Shown piece after piece: positions 24,224-33,698 of a stretch of DNA of 64,000 nucleotides (position 1 is its first letter; every line of letters starts with the position of its first letter). The stretch is taken from contig CAWAGV010000002.1 of the NCBI GenBank assembly GCA_963781725.1, positions 558,001 to 622,000 of the forward strand, given 5' to 3'. Origin of the DNA: BOG-931 sp963781725. GTDB lineage: Bacteria > Pseudomonadota > Alphaproteobacteria > Rhizobiales > Xanthobacteraceae. Below the pieces are notes generated by a model. It saw only the letters and a list, made by a program, of their open reading frames with translations, made no database searches and was not told the DNA's origin. The translations under genes were made by a program, and so were the position numbers.

Positions 24224-26827
24224 TCAATAATCCTTCAGCAGCCGCTCGATGTAATCGAGCTCTTCCTGGGTGCGGCTGAACTCGCCGAAGCGGCGGCGCA
24301 ATTCCTCGATGATGCGGCGCGCCCGCTGCACGTCGATCTCGCCGGGCACGCGCACCGTGCTGTCGTCGCCGTAGTCGCGGCCGCGCATCGGCCGGCCGAG
24401 CGGATCGGTGTCCTGCTCGGCGCGCGACTGGCCCATCCGTCCGGGCCGGCCGGGACTCTGCCCCTGCCCCATCTGCTGCTGCATCGATTGCGCCAGCGAC
24501 TGCGCACCCTTGCGCATGGCATCGAGCGCGCGGCCCTGTGAGTCCACCGCGCCGTCGTTGTTACCGTCGCCAAGCGCGTTCTGTGCGTCGTCCATCTCCT
24601 TGCCGGCCTGGCCGAGCTGATCGAGCTGGTCGTTGCCTTGCGTCTGGCCCTGTCCCTGCTGGCCGTCCTGACCGCGCTGGCCGTTCTGGCCGAGGCCGCG
24701 GTTCTTCAGCTCGTTGAGCAGCTTGTCGAGGCGGTCGCGCAGCGCCTGCTGGTTCTGCCGCAACTCGCCGTTGGAATTGCCGGCCTGCGGATTCGGCTGG
24801 CCGTTCGGCCGCGACTGGCCGCCGCGCTGCTGGCGCTGGTCCTGCTGCTGTTGCTGGCCCTGCTTGAAGGTGCGGTCGCGCAGGTCCTGCTGCTGATGGA
24901 TCATGTCGCCGAGCTCGTCGAGCTCCGACATCATGTCGTCCTGGTCGTCGCCGTCATTCATGCCCGGCTGCGCCATCTGCAGATTTTCCATCATCTGCTG
25001 GAGCTGTTGCAGCAACTGGCGGGCGGCGTCCTTGTTGCCGCTCTGCGCAAGCTGCTGCAGCTTGTCGAGCATGTTCTTCAGGTCGCGCTGGCTGAGCATG
25101 CGCTCGTTCGGGCCGAGCGGCCGGGCGAGCTGCTGCGAGTTCTTCAGCTGCTCCATCATCGCCTGCATGAAGCGGTCCATCGCCGCGCGGAGCTTGTCCA
25201 TCAGCTCTTTCAGTTCCGAATCGGTGGCGCCGCGCTCCAGCGCCTGGCGCAGCGCCTCCTCGGCGTTGCGCAACTGCGCCTGCGCATCGCTGATGTCGCC
25301 GTCCTCGAGCTGCACCGCCATCGACCACATCCGCTGCGCGACATCGCGCAACTGGTCGTCGGACTTGGCGCGCACCAGCGACCAGAAAAGGCCGCGCAGG
25401 CCGAGATAGACGCCGGCGCTGGTGCCGAATTTGTCCGGCGCGAGCGCCAGCGCGTCGAGCGCGGTGATCACCAGCGGCCGCGAATTGGCATCGAGCGCCA
25501 GGTTGCGCCGCTGCTCGACCAGCGCGCGCGCCAGCGACTTGGTGAAAATGCGCTCGGGCAACTGGAAAGCCGTCGGCTCGCTGCTGCCTTCGTTGCCGCC
25601 GTCGTCCTTGGCGGTCAGCGTCATCAGCACTTCGGCGCCGGCCCACGGATGATCGGTCAGATCCTTGATGGTCTGGCCATTGCCGTTTTTGGTGCGGGCC
25701 TGCGGCAGCACCAGCGGGAAATCCGGCGGGCCGTAGAGGGGATGCGGGGTCTCGCCCGACGCGCCGCCGTCGCTCTTGCGGGTGAACGTCGCGCGCGCTT
25801 CGCTGACACCGTAATCGTCCTCAAGGTGATAGGACAGCATCAGCGAGCCGCGCTGCTGCCGCTCCGGATCCTTGGTCAGTTCGATCTTCGGCGGCGTGTC
25901 GGGAATGGCATTGAACGCCCAGGTCAGGTCGTCGCCGGCGCCGCGCAGCGTGACGCTGCCGGTCGCGGCGATGGTGAAGCGATGCTCCTCGGTGCCGGCC
26001 GGCGCTTTCACCTCGGCTTTCGCAGCCGACACGCCGCCGGAGCCGTTGACTTCAAGGTCGGCCTTGCCGGTCGAGCGCACCACCAGCGTCGAGTTCACCG
26101 GCACCGCGACGATGCCGCTCGACGGCGGCAGCGCCGCGGTCTCGCCGGGATGGATGCCGGGCAGCACGACCGGCGGCTTGCCGGTATAGGTTGGCGGGAT
26201 CACCCAGGCGTCGACGCGGAAATTCGCCGGCAACACCACGCCGTGCCAGTCGAACGCGACCGCGATCCGCCGCCAGCGCTCGCCGCCGGCGGCGACGAAG
26301 GTGGCGACGCAGGCCACCAGCACCAGCGCACGCACGGCGTAGCGATCGCGCCGCGCAACCTGCGGCGACGGCCAGCCGGTTTTCAGCGCGCGCGCCGCGG
26401 CCAGCGCGCGCGCGACATGCGCGTTCCACAGCGCCAGCGAATACGGATCCTGCGGCGTCACCGCGAGATCGTCGGTGATTGCGGTCGCCGGGCGATGGCG
26501 CAAGCCGCTGTCGCGGTCGAGCCGGTTGAGGCTGTCGCGCAGCGCCGGCAGCCGCAACCGCAGCAGCGGGATCAGCGCCGCTGCCGCCAGCAAGCCGCAG
26601 ACGATCATCACCGCGGCCCGCCCGATCGGCGGCAGCCACAGGAATACGCCGAGCCAGGCCAGCGCCAGGAACACGCCAACCGCGGTCAAGAGCCCGGCCA
26701 GCGCCGGCCACAGCCGCTCCCAGAATATCGTCCAGCGCGCGCGCTTGAGCGTCGCCGCAAGCCGCGCGCGCATCGCTTCGGCGCGCGACGGCTCGGGGGC
26801 TGGATTCGACAGTTTTGTCTCGGTCAA
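24224..26827 (-). CDS. TIGR02302 family (DUF4175) membrane protein
   Basis: A protein of 867 residues, conserved in alphaproteobacteria and of unknown function. Two membrane segments lie near the N terminus (LWPALAGLLTAVGVFLALAW, then AAVMIVCGLLAAAALIPLL). A beta-rich periplasmic region with Pro-rich IPPTYTGKPP repeats follows. A long Gln-rich coiled-coil tail (about residues 550-800, runs such as QQLQQM and QQQQQDQRQQ) ends in a charged block. I start it at TTG 26825-26827 because GGAG lies six bases upstream and the residues before it look non-coding; ATG at 26896 is the alternative. It follows lysA in the same orientation. Confidence 0.85.
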   Translation of the reverse strand: MTETKLSNPAPEPSRAEAMRARLAATLKRARWTIFWERLWPALAGLLTAVGVFLALAWLGVFLWLPPIGRAAVMIVCGLLAAAALIPLLRLRLPALRDSLNRLDRDSGLRHRPATAITDDLAVTPQDPYSLALWNAHVARALAAARALKTGWPSPQVARRDRYAVRALVLVACVATFVAAGGERWRRIAVAFDWHGVVLPANFRVDAWVIPPTYTGKPPVVLPGIHPGETAALPPSSGIVAVPVNSTLVVRSTGKADLEVNGSGGVSAAKAEVKAPAGTEEHRFTIAATGSVTLRGAGDDLTWAFNAIPDTPPKIELTKDPERQQRGSLMLSYHLEDDYGVSEARATFTRKSDGGASGETPHPLYGPPDFPLVLPQARTKNGNGQTIKDLTDHPWAGAEVLMTLTAKDDGGNEGSSEPTAFQLPERIFTKSLARALVEQRRNLALDANSRPLVITALDALALAPDKFGTSAGVYLGLRGLFWSLVRAKSDDQLRDVAQRMWSMAVQLEDGDISDAQAQLRNAEEALRQALERGATDSELKELMDKLRAAMDRFMQAMMEQLKNSQQLARPLGPNERMLSQRDLKNMLDKLQQLAQSGNKDAARQLLQQLQQMMENLQMAQPGMNDGDDQDDMMSELDELGDMIHQQQDLRDRTFKQGQQQQQDQRQQRGGQSRPNGQPNPQAGNSNGELRQNQQALRDRLDKLLNELKNRGLGQNGQRGQDGQQGQGQTQGNDQLDQLGQAGKEMDDAQNALGDGNNDGAVDSQGRALDAMRKGAQSLAQSMQQQMGQGQSPGRPGRMGQSRAEQDTDPLGRPMRGRDYGDDSTVRVPGEIDVQRARRIIEELRRRFGEFSRTQEELDYIERLLKDY

Positions 26828-26973
26828 CCAATTCTCCGCGCGGCGATCGCCGGATAATTCAGTACAGACAACACAGTAACATGAGGGCGGGTTCATGGCA
26901 CTTTTGCCGGCCCCGGGCCCCCTCACAACCTGTTGTTAATGCAAGTTCAAAGCCAGCGTGCGGCCGGACGGCC

Positions 26974-28239
26974 TCACAGCCAGGGCGGCAGCTTGTCCAG
27001 CGCGATCAGCGCGTCGGCCGGAACCCGCGGCCGCACCAGCGCCCATTTATCAGCCGCAACAAGCACTTCCGGGATCAACGCGCGGGTGTTGTAGGTCCCC
27101 GCCTGCACCGCGCCGTAGGCGCCGGCGGTCATCACGGCGATCAGTTCGCCGGGACGCGGCTCCGGCATCGAGCGGTCGAGCGCGAGGAAGTCGCCGGACT
27201 CGCATACCGGCCCCACCACATCGGCAATGATTCGCGGCGCGCCGACGGCGGCCTGCCGCACCGGCCGAATCTCGTGATGCGCCTCATACAGCGTCGGCCG
27301 GATCAGGTCGTTCATGCCGGCATCGACGATGATAAATGTCTTGGCTTCGCCGCGCTTCACATACAGCACGCGCGTCACCATGATGCCGGCATTGCCGACG
27401 ATCAGCCGGCCCGGCTCGAAGATCAGCTTGCAGCCGAGACCGGCGGTGGCGCGCTTGACGATGGCCGCATAGGCGTCGGGATCGGGCGGCGGTTCGTTGT
27501 CGTCGTAATACGGAATGCCGAGGCCGCCGCCGAGATCGACGTGGCTGATGGTGTGGCCGTCGGCGCGCAGCGCGCGCACAAAGTCGGCAATCAGCGCGAA
27601 CGCATCGCCGAACGGATCGAGCTCGATGATCTGGCTGCCGATATGCATGTCGACGCCGGCGACGCGCACGCCCTTGAGCTTCGCGGCGCGGGCATAGACG
27701 TCGCGGGCGCGGCTGATCGGAATGCCGAATTTGTTCTCCGCCTTGCCGGTCGCGATCTTGGCATGGGTGCGCGGATCGACATCGGGATTGACGCGAATGG
27801 AAATCGCAACGGTGCGGCCCTTCGCGGCGGCGATCGACGCCAACAGTTCGAGCTCGGCTTCGGATTCGACGTTGACGCAGAGGATGCCTTCGTCGATCGC
27901 CAGCGCGAGTTCGCGCGCAGTCTTGCCGACGCCGGAGAACATGATCTTGTCAGGCGCAATGCCGGCTGAGCGGGCGCGCAGCAGTTCGCCTTCGGAAACG
28001 ACGTCGGCTCCGGCGCCGAGCTTGGCCAGCGTTGCGATCACCGCCTGGTTGGAATTCGCCTTCAGCGCGTAGCAGACCAGCGCATCGACATCGGCGAACG
28101 CGCCGGCAAACACCTTGTAGTGCCGCTCCAGCGTCGCGGTCGAATAGCAATAGAACGGCGTGCCGACGCTTTCCGCCAGGGCGATGAGATTGACCTGTTC
28201 GGCGTGCAATACGCCGTCGCGATAGGCGAAGTGGTGCAT
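26974..28239 (-). CDS. lysA: Diaminopimelate decarboxylase
   Basis: A protein of 421 residues, the normal length. This PLP enzyme makes lysine from meso-diaminopimelate, the last step of lysine synthesis. Lys60 in CYALKANSN binds PLP. HIGSQI, GGGLGIPY and the EPGR phosphate/substrate block are present, as is VGPVCESGD with the second-subunit active-site Cys near the C terminus. The start is the ATG of MHHFAYRDG, 31 bases after the lipoprotein gene's stop. No ribosome binding site is obvious, consistent with coupling in an argH - lipoprotein - lysA operon. Confidence 0.97.
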   Translation of the reverse strand: MHHFAYRDGVLHAEQVNLIALAESVGTPFYCYSTATLERHYKVFAGAFADVDALVCYALKANSNQAVIATLAKLGAGADVVSEGELLRARSAGIAPDKIMFSGVGKTARELALAIDEGILCVNVESEAELELLASIAAAKGRTVAISIRVNPDVDPRTHAKIATGKAENKFGIPISRARDVYARAAKLKGVRVAGVDMHIGSQIIELDPFGDAFALIADFVRALRADGHTISHVDLGGGLGIPYYDDNEPPPDPDAYAAIVKRATAGLGCKLIFEPGRLIVGNAGIMVTRVLYVKRGEAKTFIIVDAGMNDLIRPTLYEAHHEIRPVRQAAVGAPRIIADVVGPVCESGDFLALDRSMPEPRPGELIAVMTAGAYGAVQAGTYNTRALIPEVLVAADKWALVRPRVPADALIALDKLPPWL

Positions 28240-28270
28240 GAACGTTATTAGCGCGGGAGCAAAAGGTGCG

Positions 28271-28585
28271 CTACTGCCGCGCGGGCAGCGGGCCAAGGAT
28301 CGGATCGAGAATGAACGATTTGTTGGCGGGCGGCGGCTGGTAGATCGGGCGGCCCGCGCTGTCGAAGGCGTTCGGCGCATGCGAGGGCTGTTCCTGCTGC
28401 GACGCGCCGGGCATCAAGGACGAGCCAAATGCCGGCTGGGTCTGGTTCGCGCTGGCCTGCGGCGACGGGGTGTCGCTTGGCGGCAGGTCGAGCGGACCCC
28501 GGCGGCCGCAGCCAGCCAGGCCCAGCGCCAGCGAAACGGCAGCGCCGAGGGCAAGCGTCCGGACCAATAAGCGTACAGCAACCAA
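28271..28585 (-). CDS. lptM: Small lipoprotein (LptM-like) between argH and lysA
   Basis: A protein of 104 residues with a lipoprotein signal and lipobox LAGC, followed by GRRGPLDLPP, the hallmark of the short lipoproteins placed before lysA or dapF in many proteobacteria. LptM in E. coli helps mature the LPS translocon; here the equivalence is inferred from the motif and gene position. The tail is Gln/Pro-rich and ends LDPILGPLPARQ. The start appears to be TTG (28583-28585) with GGGGAC upstream, as the reading frame begins to match the signal peptide there. Confidence 0.78.
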   Translation of the reverse strand: MVAVRLLVRTLALGAAVSLALGLAGCGRRGPLDLPPSDTPSPQASANQTQPAFGSSLMPGASQQEQPSHAPNAFDSAGRPIYQPPPANKSFILDPILGPLPARQ

Positions 28586-28735
28586 CGGAGAGTCCCCTAC
28601 CCCAAGAAGCCCCAGCAGATCACGCCGCGGCGGCGAGATTGTGTCCGCAACCCATTGCTATGGCGTTTACGGCAAGGCGGTTCAACCCGCCAAGCCTGCT
28701 TACCGAGCCTTCACCGAGCCCACTCAACGACCCAC

Positions 28736-30127
28736 TCAACGACCTTTGGTTTTCAGCCGTTTCAGCCAGCGTTTGGCCTGCGCCCGCACCTGGTTCGGCG
28801 CGGTGCCGCCGTAGACCTTGCGGCTCGCCACCGAATTGCCGACCGAGAGGACGCCGAACACCGCCTTGGTGATTTTCGGCTCGATCGCCTGCATGGTTTT
28901 CAGCGGCAATTTGTCGAGTGCCACGCCGTCCTCGGCGGCCTTGGCGACGATCCGTCCGGTGACATGATGCGCCTCGCGGAACGGCAGCTTCAGCGTGCGC
29001 GTCAGCCAGTCGGCCAGATCGGTCGCGGTCGAATAGCCCTCGCCCGCCGCCGCCGCCATGACCTTCGTGTCCGGCTCGAGATCGCGCACCATGCCGGTCA
29101 TGGCAGTGAGCGACAGCGCCAGCGCGCCGATGGCGTCGATCGCGCCTTCCTTGTCTTCCTGAAGATCCTTCTGATAGGCGAGCGGCAAACCCTTGATCAC
29201 GATCAGCAGGCCTTGCAGCGCACCGACGATGCGCCCGGTCTTGGCGCGCACCAGTTCGGCCGCATCCGGATTGCGCTTCTGCGGCATCATCGACGAACCG
29301 GTTGTGAATTTGTCCGACAGCCGGATCAGCCCGGTCAGCGGCGACGACCAGATCACGATCTCTTCGGCGAACCGCGACAGATGCACCGCGCAGATCGCGC
29401 AGGCCGACAAGGTCTCCAGCACGAAATCGCGGTCGGCGACCGCGTCGAGCGAATTCGCCATCGGCCGCGCGAAACCCAGCGCCTTCGCCGTCATGGCGCG
29501 ATCGATCGGGAACGACGTGCCCGCCAGCGCCCCGGCGCCGAGCGGACTTTCATTGAGCCGTTCCCGCGCATCGGCGAACCGGCCGCGGTCGCGTGCCGCC
29601 ATTTCGACGTAGGCCAGCAGATGATGGCCGAACGTCACCGGCTGCGCCGGCTGCAAATGGGTGAAGCCGGGCATCACCGTGGCGGCGTGTTGCAAGGCCT
29701 TTTCGGCCAGCGCGCGCTGATAACCGGCGAGTTGCGCATCGATCGCGTCGATCGCGTCGCGGATCCATAGCCGGAAATCGGTCGCCACCTGATCGTTGCG
29801 CGAGCGTGCGGTATGCAGCCGGCCGGCCGCCGGCCCGATCAGATCGGACAGCCTGCTCTCGACATTCATATGAATGTCTTCCAGCGCCCGCTTGAAGGTA
29901 AATTTACCGGACTCGATCTCTGACAGGATCGTGTCTAGACCGTGAGCGATCTTCTTCGCATCCTGCGCCGCGATGATGCCCTTTTTGGCAAGCATCGCAG
30001 CGTGGGCCTTGCTGGCGGCGATATCCTGCCGGTACAGGTGACGGTCAAACTCGATCGAGGCGTTGATGTCCTCCATGATCGGGTCGGGCCTGGACTTGAA
30101 ACGTCCGCCCCACATTTTGTTGCTCAT
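28736..30127 (-). CDS. argH: Argininosuccinate lyase
   Basis: A protein of 463 residues, full length. It cleaves argininosuccinate to arginine and fumarate, the last step of arginine synthesis. The fumarase/aspartase superfamily signature GSSMMPQKRNPD is intact and holds the catalytic Ser on its flexible loop; other conserved blocks are TARSRNDQVATD and FTHLQPAQP. It starts at the ATG 30125-30127, 26 bases from the divergent tlpA start, so the two promoters overlap. Confidence 0.97.
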   Translation of the reverse strand: MSNKMWGGRFKSRPDPIMEDINASIEFDRHLYRQDIAASKAHAAMLAKKGIIAAQDAKKIAHGLDTILSEIESGKFTFKRALEDIHMNVESRLSDLIGPAAGRLHTARSRNDQVATDFRLWIRDAIDAIDAQLAGYQRALAEKALQHAATVMPGFTHLQPAQPVTFGHHLLAYVEMAARDRGRFADARERLNESPLGAGALAGTSFPIDRAMTAKALGFARPMANSLDAVADRDFVLETLSACAICAVHLSRFAEEIVIWSSPLTGLIRLSDKFTTGSSMMPQKRNPDAAELVRAKTGRIVGALQGLLIVIKGLPLAYQKDLQEDKEGAIDAIGALALSLTAMTGMVRDLEPDTKVMAAAAGEGYSTATDLADWLTRTLKLPFREAHHVTGRIVAKAAEDGVALDKLPLKTMQAIEPKITKAVFGVLSVGNSVASRKVYGGTAPNQVRAQAKRWLKRLKTKGR

Positions 30128-30153
30128 CGTATGCCGCCGAGGTTCCGCCGCTT

Positions 30154-30822
30154 ATGACCCAATTGCCTGCCGAGCCCTATTATAAGGTCCGCCGCCGCCA
30201 GCTCATCGCAGGCGGCGTTTTTGGGCTAATCGGGACTTTGGCCGTGCTGGCGGGGGTATACGGGATTGACCGGCTGCGAAGCAATCCGGCCGATGCCGCC
30301 TGCCGGCCGGCGGTTAACGAGGCGGCCAGGCTGGCGCCACTGGTGCACGGCGAGGTCGCGGCGCTGACCATGGCGCAGAAGCCCTTTACGGTGCCGGATG
30401 TCGCGTTCAAGGACTCAGCCGGCCGTGACCGCAAGCTCGGCGACTGGCGGGGCCGCACCGTCCTCCTCAATCTCTGGGCGACGTGGTGCGTGCCGTGCCG
30501 CAAGGAAATGCCGGCGCTGGACGCATTGCAGGGCGAGCTTGGCGGACCGGATTTCGAGGTCGTCGCCGTCAATATCGACACCCGCGATCCGGAAAAGCCC
30601 CGCGCCTTTCTCAAGGACGTCGGCATCAAGCACCTCGCCTATTATTCGGATGCCAGCGCGCATGTGTACGAGGATCTGAAAACCGCCGGCAAAGCTTTCG
30701 GCATGCCGACAACGTTGATCGTCAATCGCGCCGGCTGCGAGATCGGCACCATGGCCGGGCCGGCGGAATGGTCGAGCCCTGACGGCGTGAAGCTGATTCA
30801 GGCTGCGCTCGGCAGCGGCTGA
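30154..30822 (+). CDS. tlpA: Membrane-anchored thiol:disulfide oxidoreductase TlpA
   Basis: A protein of 222 residues with one N-terminal membrane anchor (about residues 17-38) and a periplasmic thioredoxin domain. The active site is WCVPC (Cys112 and Cys115). A cis-Pro segment GMPTTLIV lies later and a Cys pair (ACRP, AGCEIG) matches TlpA of rhizobia. TlpA reduces periplasmic copper-centre proteins of cytochrome oxidase. The gene is divergent from argH, an arrangement also known in related bacteria. Confidence 0.92.
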   Translation: MTQLPAEPYYKVRRRQLIAGGVFGLIGTLAVLAGVYGIDRLRSNPADAACRPAVNEAARLAPLVHGEVAALTMAQKPFTVPDVAFKDSAGRDRKLGDWRGRTVLLNLWATWCVPCRKEMPALDALQGELGGPDFEVVAVNIDTRDPEKPRAFLKDVGIKHLAYYSDASAHVYEDLKTAGKAFGMPTTLIVNRAGCEIGTMAGPAEWSSPDGVKLIQAALGSG

Positions 30823-30893
30823 CTTTCCCGTTCCGTGACGATTGCGTCGCCGAATCTCTGCTAGGCTGCGCGCGTCTGGCTGAGGCACGTGTT

Positions 30894-31553
30894 GTGGATC
30901 AATTCTCCAATACCGTTCTTTTGGTTTATGCGGGCCTGTTTCCGATCGTGAACCCGATCGGCGGCGCGCCGGTCTTTCTCGGTCTCACGTCAAGCTGCAC
31001 GGAAACCGACCGCAATTCGCTCTCTCGCCGCGTCGCCTTTAACAGCGTCCTGCTGCTCGCGGGCTCGTTGTTTATCGGTTCGCATCTGCTGGTTTTTTTT
31101 GGCATCACACTTCCAGTGGTCAGAATCGCCGGCGGCCTGGTTCTGATAGCGTTCGGGTGGAAGCTCCTGCAGTCCGGCGCCAACATCGAGGCAGAGCGTT
31201 CGGAAAATACCGGCGGGCCTTCGTCGGCGATGGATTCGTTTTATCCCCTGACCATGCCACTCACCGTTGGGCCGGGATCGATCTCGGTTGCGATTGCACT
31301 GGGCAGCCAACGTCCCACCGGCCCGATCGATCTTTACCAGCTGGCGCTGTTGGCCGGGGCCGCCATCGTCGGAATCATCGCGATCGCCCTGACTGTGTAT
31401 GTCTGCTATCGCTACGCCGAAGCCATCATCGCCATGCTGGGCAAGAGCGGCACCAACGTCGTGGTGCGCCTCTCCGCCTTTATTTTGCTGTGTATCGGCA
31501 TCCAGATTCTATGGACCGGCTACAGCACGCTTACCCCGCCGACGATCCACTGA
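30894..31553 (+). CDS. MarC family integral membrane protein
   Basis: A protein of 219 residues with six predicted spans. It matches the MarC/UPF0056 family: LFPIVNPIGGAPVFLG at the N terminus, then RVAFNSVLLL, RIAGGLVLIAFGW, PLTMPLTVGPGSISVA and a C-terminal GIQILWTGY block. The family is widespread but its transport role is not established. GTG start at 30894 with GAGG upstream. It lies 72 bases after tlpA in the same direction. Confidence 0.88.
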   Translation: MDQFSNTVLLVYAGLFPIVNPIGGAPVFLGLTSSCTETDRNSLSRRVAFNSVLLLAGSLFIGSHLLVFFGITLPVVRIAGGLVLIAFGWKLLQSGANIEAERSENTGGPSSAMDSFYPLTMPLTVGPGSISVAIALGSQRPTGPIDLYQLALLAGAAIVGIIAIALTVYVCYRYAEAIIAMLGKSGTNVVVRLSAFILLCIGIQILWTGYSTLTPPTIH

Positions 31554-31564
31554 AACCTCAGCGG

Positions 31565-32536
31565 TTATTTCTCCGAAATCTTGTCCACGACCGGTATCCA
31601 GATTGCCTGCTGCTTGGTGACGAAGTCGAGCAGCTGCTCGGGATTCATCGGGCTCGGATAATTCCCGGCGGCCGCGAGCTTCCCCTTAAAGTCAGGATTG
31701 CTGACCACCTTGATCAAATCGGCGCTGATCTTGGCAACGATCGGCGCCGGCGTGCCAACCGGCGCCACAAGAACCTGCCAGCCCGACCCATTGAAACCGG
31801 GGAGCGTCTCCGAGATTGTCGGCACGTCGGGAAATTCCGCCAACCGTTCGGCGGAGCCAACGGCAATGAGCTTGACCTGGCCGGCTTTCACCGCGCCGAC
31901 AATTCCGGAATAGCCCTCGATAATCATCGACACCCGGCCGTCGGCCACATCGCCGATCGCCGACGCCGGGCCGTGCGTATAAGGCACTGAAACAAGTTTG
32001 ATATCGGCCCGCTCCTGTAACAGTTCGCCGGTCAAATGCGTGAACCTGCCAATACCGGTCAGCGCGATCGTGATCTTGTCCGGCTCTTTCTTCGCCCGCT
32101 CGATCAGTTGCGGCAGCGTCGTTATGCCGAGCGAAGGCGAGACGGCAACGAACATCGGCTGGCTTGCGGTAAATCCAACGGGAAGGAAATCGCGCGGCAG
32201 CTTGACCGGGAGATTGGGTGCGATGGTCGGCAACGCGGCAAATGTCGAGAGCGTTGGATGGAACAGCGTGTAGCCATCCGCAGCCGCTTCAGATGCCGCT
32301 CGCGCGGCGAGACTGCCGTTCGCACCCGGACGATTGAGCACGACGACCTGCAGCCCCCACACCTTGCCGAGTCCATCTGCGACAAAACGCGCTACCACAT
32401 CAGGCGATGAACCTGCCGCTGAGTCGGAAATGATCGTGACCGGCTTGTCGGGATAATTTGCGATCTGGGAAAAAGCAGTCGAGGCCGGCAGCATCAACAA
32501 ACAAATAATGCCGACCCAATAACGCAACCCGATCAT
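31565..32536 (-). CDS. Tripartite tricarboxylate transporter (Bug/TctC) binding protein
   Basis: A protein of 323 residues with a signal peptide (about residues 1-24). The Bug family pattern is visible: YPDKPVTIISDSAAGSSPD, VVVLNRPGANGSLAARAA, then TISETLPGFNGSGWQ near the C terminus. Such proteins capture carboxylates in the periplasm for TctAB permeases. No TctA or TctB gene is near, which is common for this greatly expanded family. It is convergent with marC. Confidence 0.88.
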   Translation of the reverse strand: MIGLRYWVGIICLLMLPASTAFSQIANYPDKPVTIISDSAAGSSPDVVARFVADGLGKVWGLQVVVLNRPGANGSLAARAASEAAADGYTLFHPTLSTFAALPTIAPNLPVKLPRDFLPVGFTASQPMFVAVSPSLGITTLPQLIERAKKEPDKITIALTGIGRFTHLTGELLQERADIKLVSVPYTHGPASAIGDVADGRVSMIIEGYSGIVGAVKAGQVKLIAVGSAERLAEFPDVPTISETLPGFNGSGWQVLVAPVGTPAPIVAKISADLIKVVSNPDFKGKLAAAGNYPSPMNPEQLLDFVTKQQAIWIPVVDKISEK

Positions 32537-32817
32537 TTTATTCTCCGGCGTTCAAAGCTCTCCGCAGCTAGCGGCAATTAGCAACGAGCGTCAAATCTGC
32601 AAGGCGTAAAGCAGCAGCCGGAGCGGTTGGCAGCGCTCGATCGGTGCAATTTTGGGTTGGTGAAAAAGGAGAGCCGGTCGCCCATATTAACCCGTATGCA
32701 ATCGAGCATGGGCCACAAGGCAATCTTCGCTGGGTGCAATCTTGCTGAAACGCAGGAAAACCGGCAAAGTCGCGCTTCAATTTCATAAGAACACGCCAGA
32801 GGAAAAGGTCACCGCCC

Positions 32818-33685
32818 ATGTCCACTTCAGCCGTCAGGCTCGTCTCGGAATCCACAATGCCTGCGGGCGTGCGCGTGTCGCAGCTCCAACCGGCGCTCGG
32901 CTCGATCGTCTCGGGATTTCGGTTTGATGGACAGCCGCTGACCGACGAGTTCCGCTCTGCGTTGCGCGATCTGCTGCACAATCGCGGTCTGGTGGTGTTC
33001 GAGCCCGGCACGGTGACCGCTGAGAACTTCACCGCCTTCGCCGGCTTTCTCGGCGAGTTCTTCCACTACGCAGGGCCGCACACGCCGCGCGCACCGGAAA
33101 ATCCGGACGCGACGATGATCGAACTCGATGAAGGACAAGAACCTGCGTAACCACATCTGGCACGCCGACGGCGGCTTCCGGCCCGATGCGCCGGCTTTCA
33201 CCGCGCTGTTCGCCCACGTGCTCCCCGATAGCGGCGGCGACACGATCTTCAGCAACACGGCCTGGGTCTACGAACATCTCGACCCGCTGCTCGCGGCCTA
33301 TCTGGAATCGCTCACCGTCATCCAGTCGGCGGACGCCACCGGACACATCACCGACCGTTATCTCGATCCGAAGGAAGCCGCCGATGCGCGGATACGGATG
33401 CCGCCCTTTGAGATGCCGCTGGTCCGCGTTCATCCGGCCAGCGGACGCAAATGGATCGCGGTCAACGAGTCCTACTCGAACTACATCAAGGGCGTCAGCC
33501 GGATCGTGAGCCAGAATATCCTGGGCATCCTGTTCGACATGATCAAATCGCCGGAAGCGACCGCCCGCTATAGCTGGACTCGCGGCGCGCTGGCGATCTG
33601 GGACAACCGCGTGGTGCAGCACAAGGGCATTAAGGATTACGGCAGCGGCCGCCGTATTCTCTACCGCGCGACGATGACGGCATAA
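32818..33685 (+). pseudogene. TauD/TfdA-type 2-oxoglutarate dioxygenase, frameshifted
   Basis: Two overlapping frames make one protein: 32818-33150 gives the N-terminal TauD region (VSQLQPALGSIVSG to TMIELDE), and 33128-33685 continues in the next frame with KDKNLRNHIWHADGG to the end. Inserting one base near 33128-33135 joins them into about 290 residues. The second part holds the Fe(II) ligands: HADG (His, Asp) and a distal His in VVQHKGIKD, with GRRILYRAT for 2-oxoglutarate. The family hydroxylates sulfonates, aryloxyacetates or similar. It is either inactivated or affected by a sequence error. The rhodanese gene begins 13 bases downstream. Confidence 0.75.
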
Positions 33686-33698
33686 GGCTGCCCCGTTC

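Noticed and set aside
24638..26857. Long open frame antisense to the TIGR02302 gene
   Set aside because: It mirrors the Gln-rich coiled-coil codons (giving Leu runs) and has no initiation signal.
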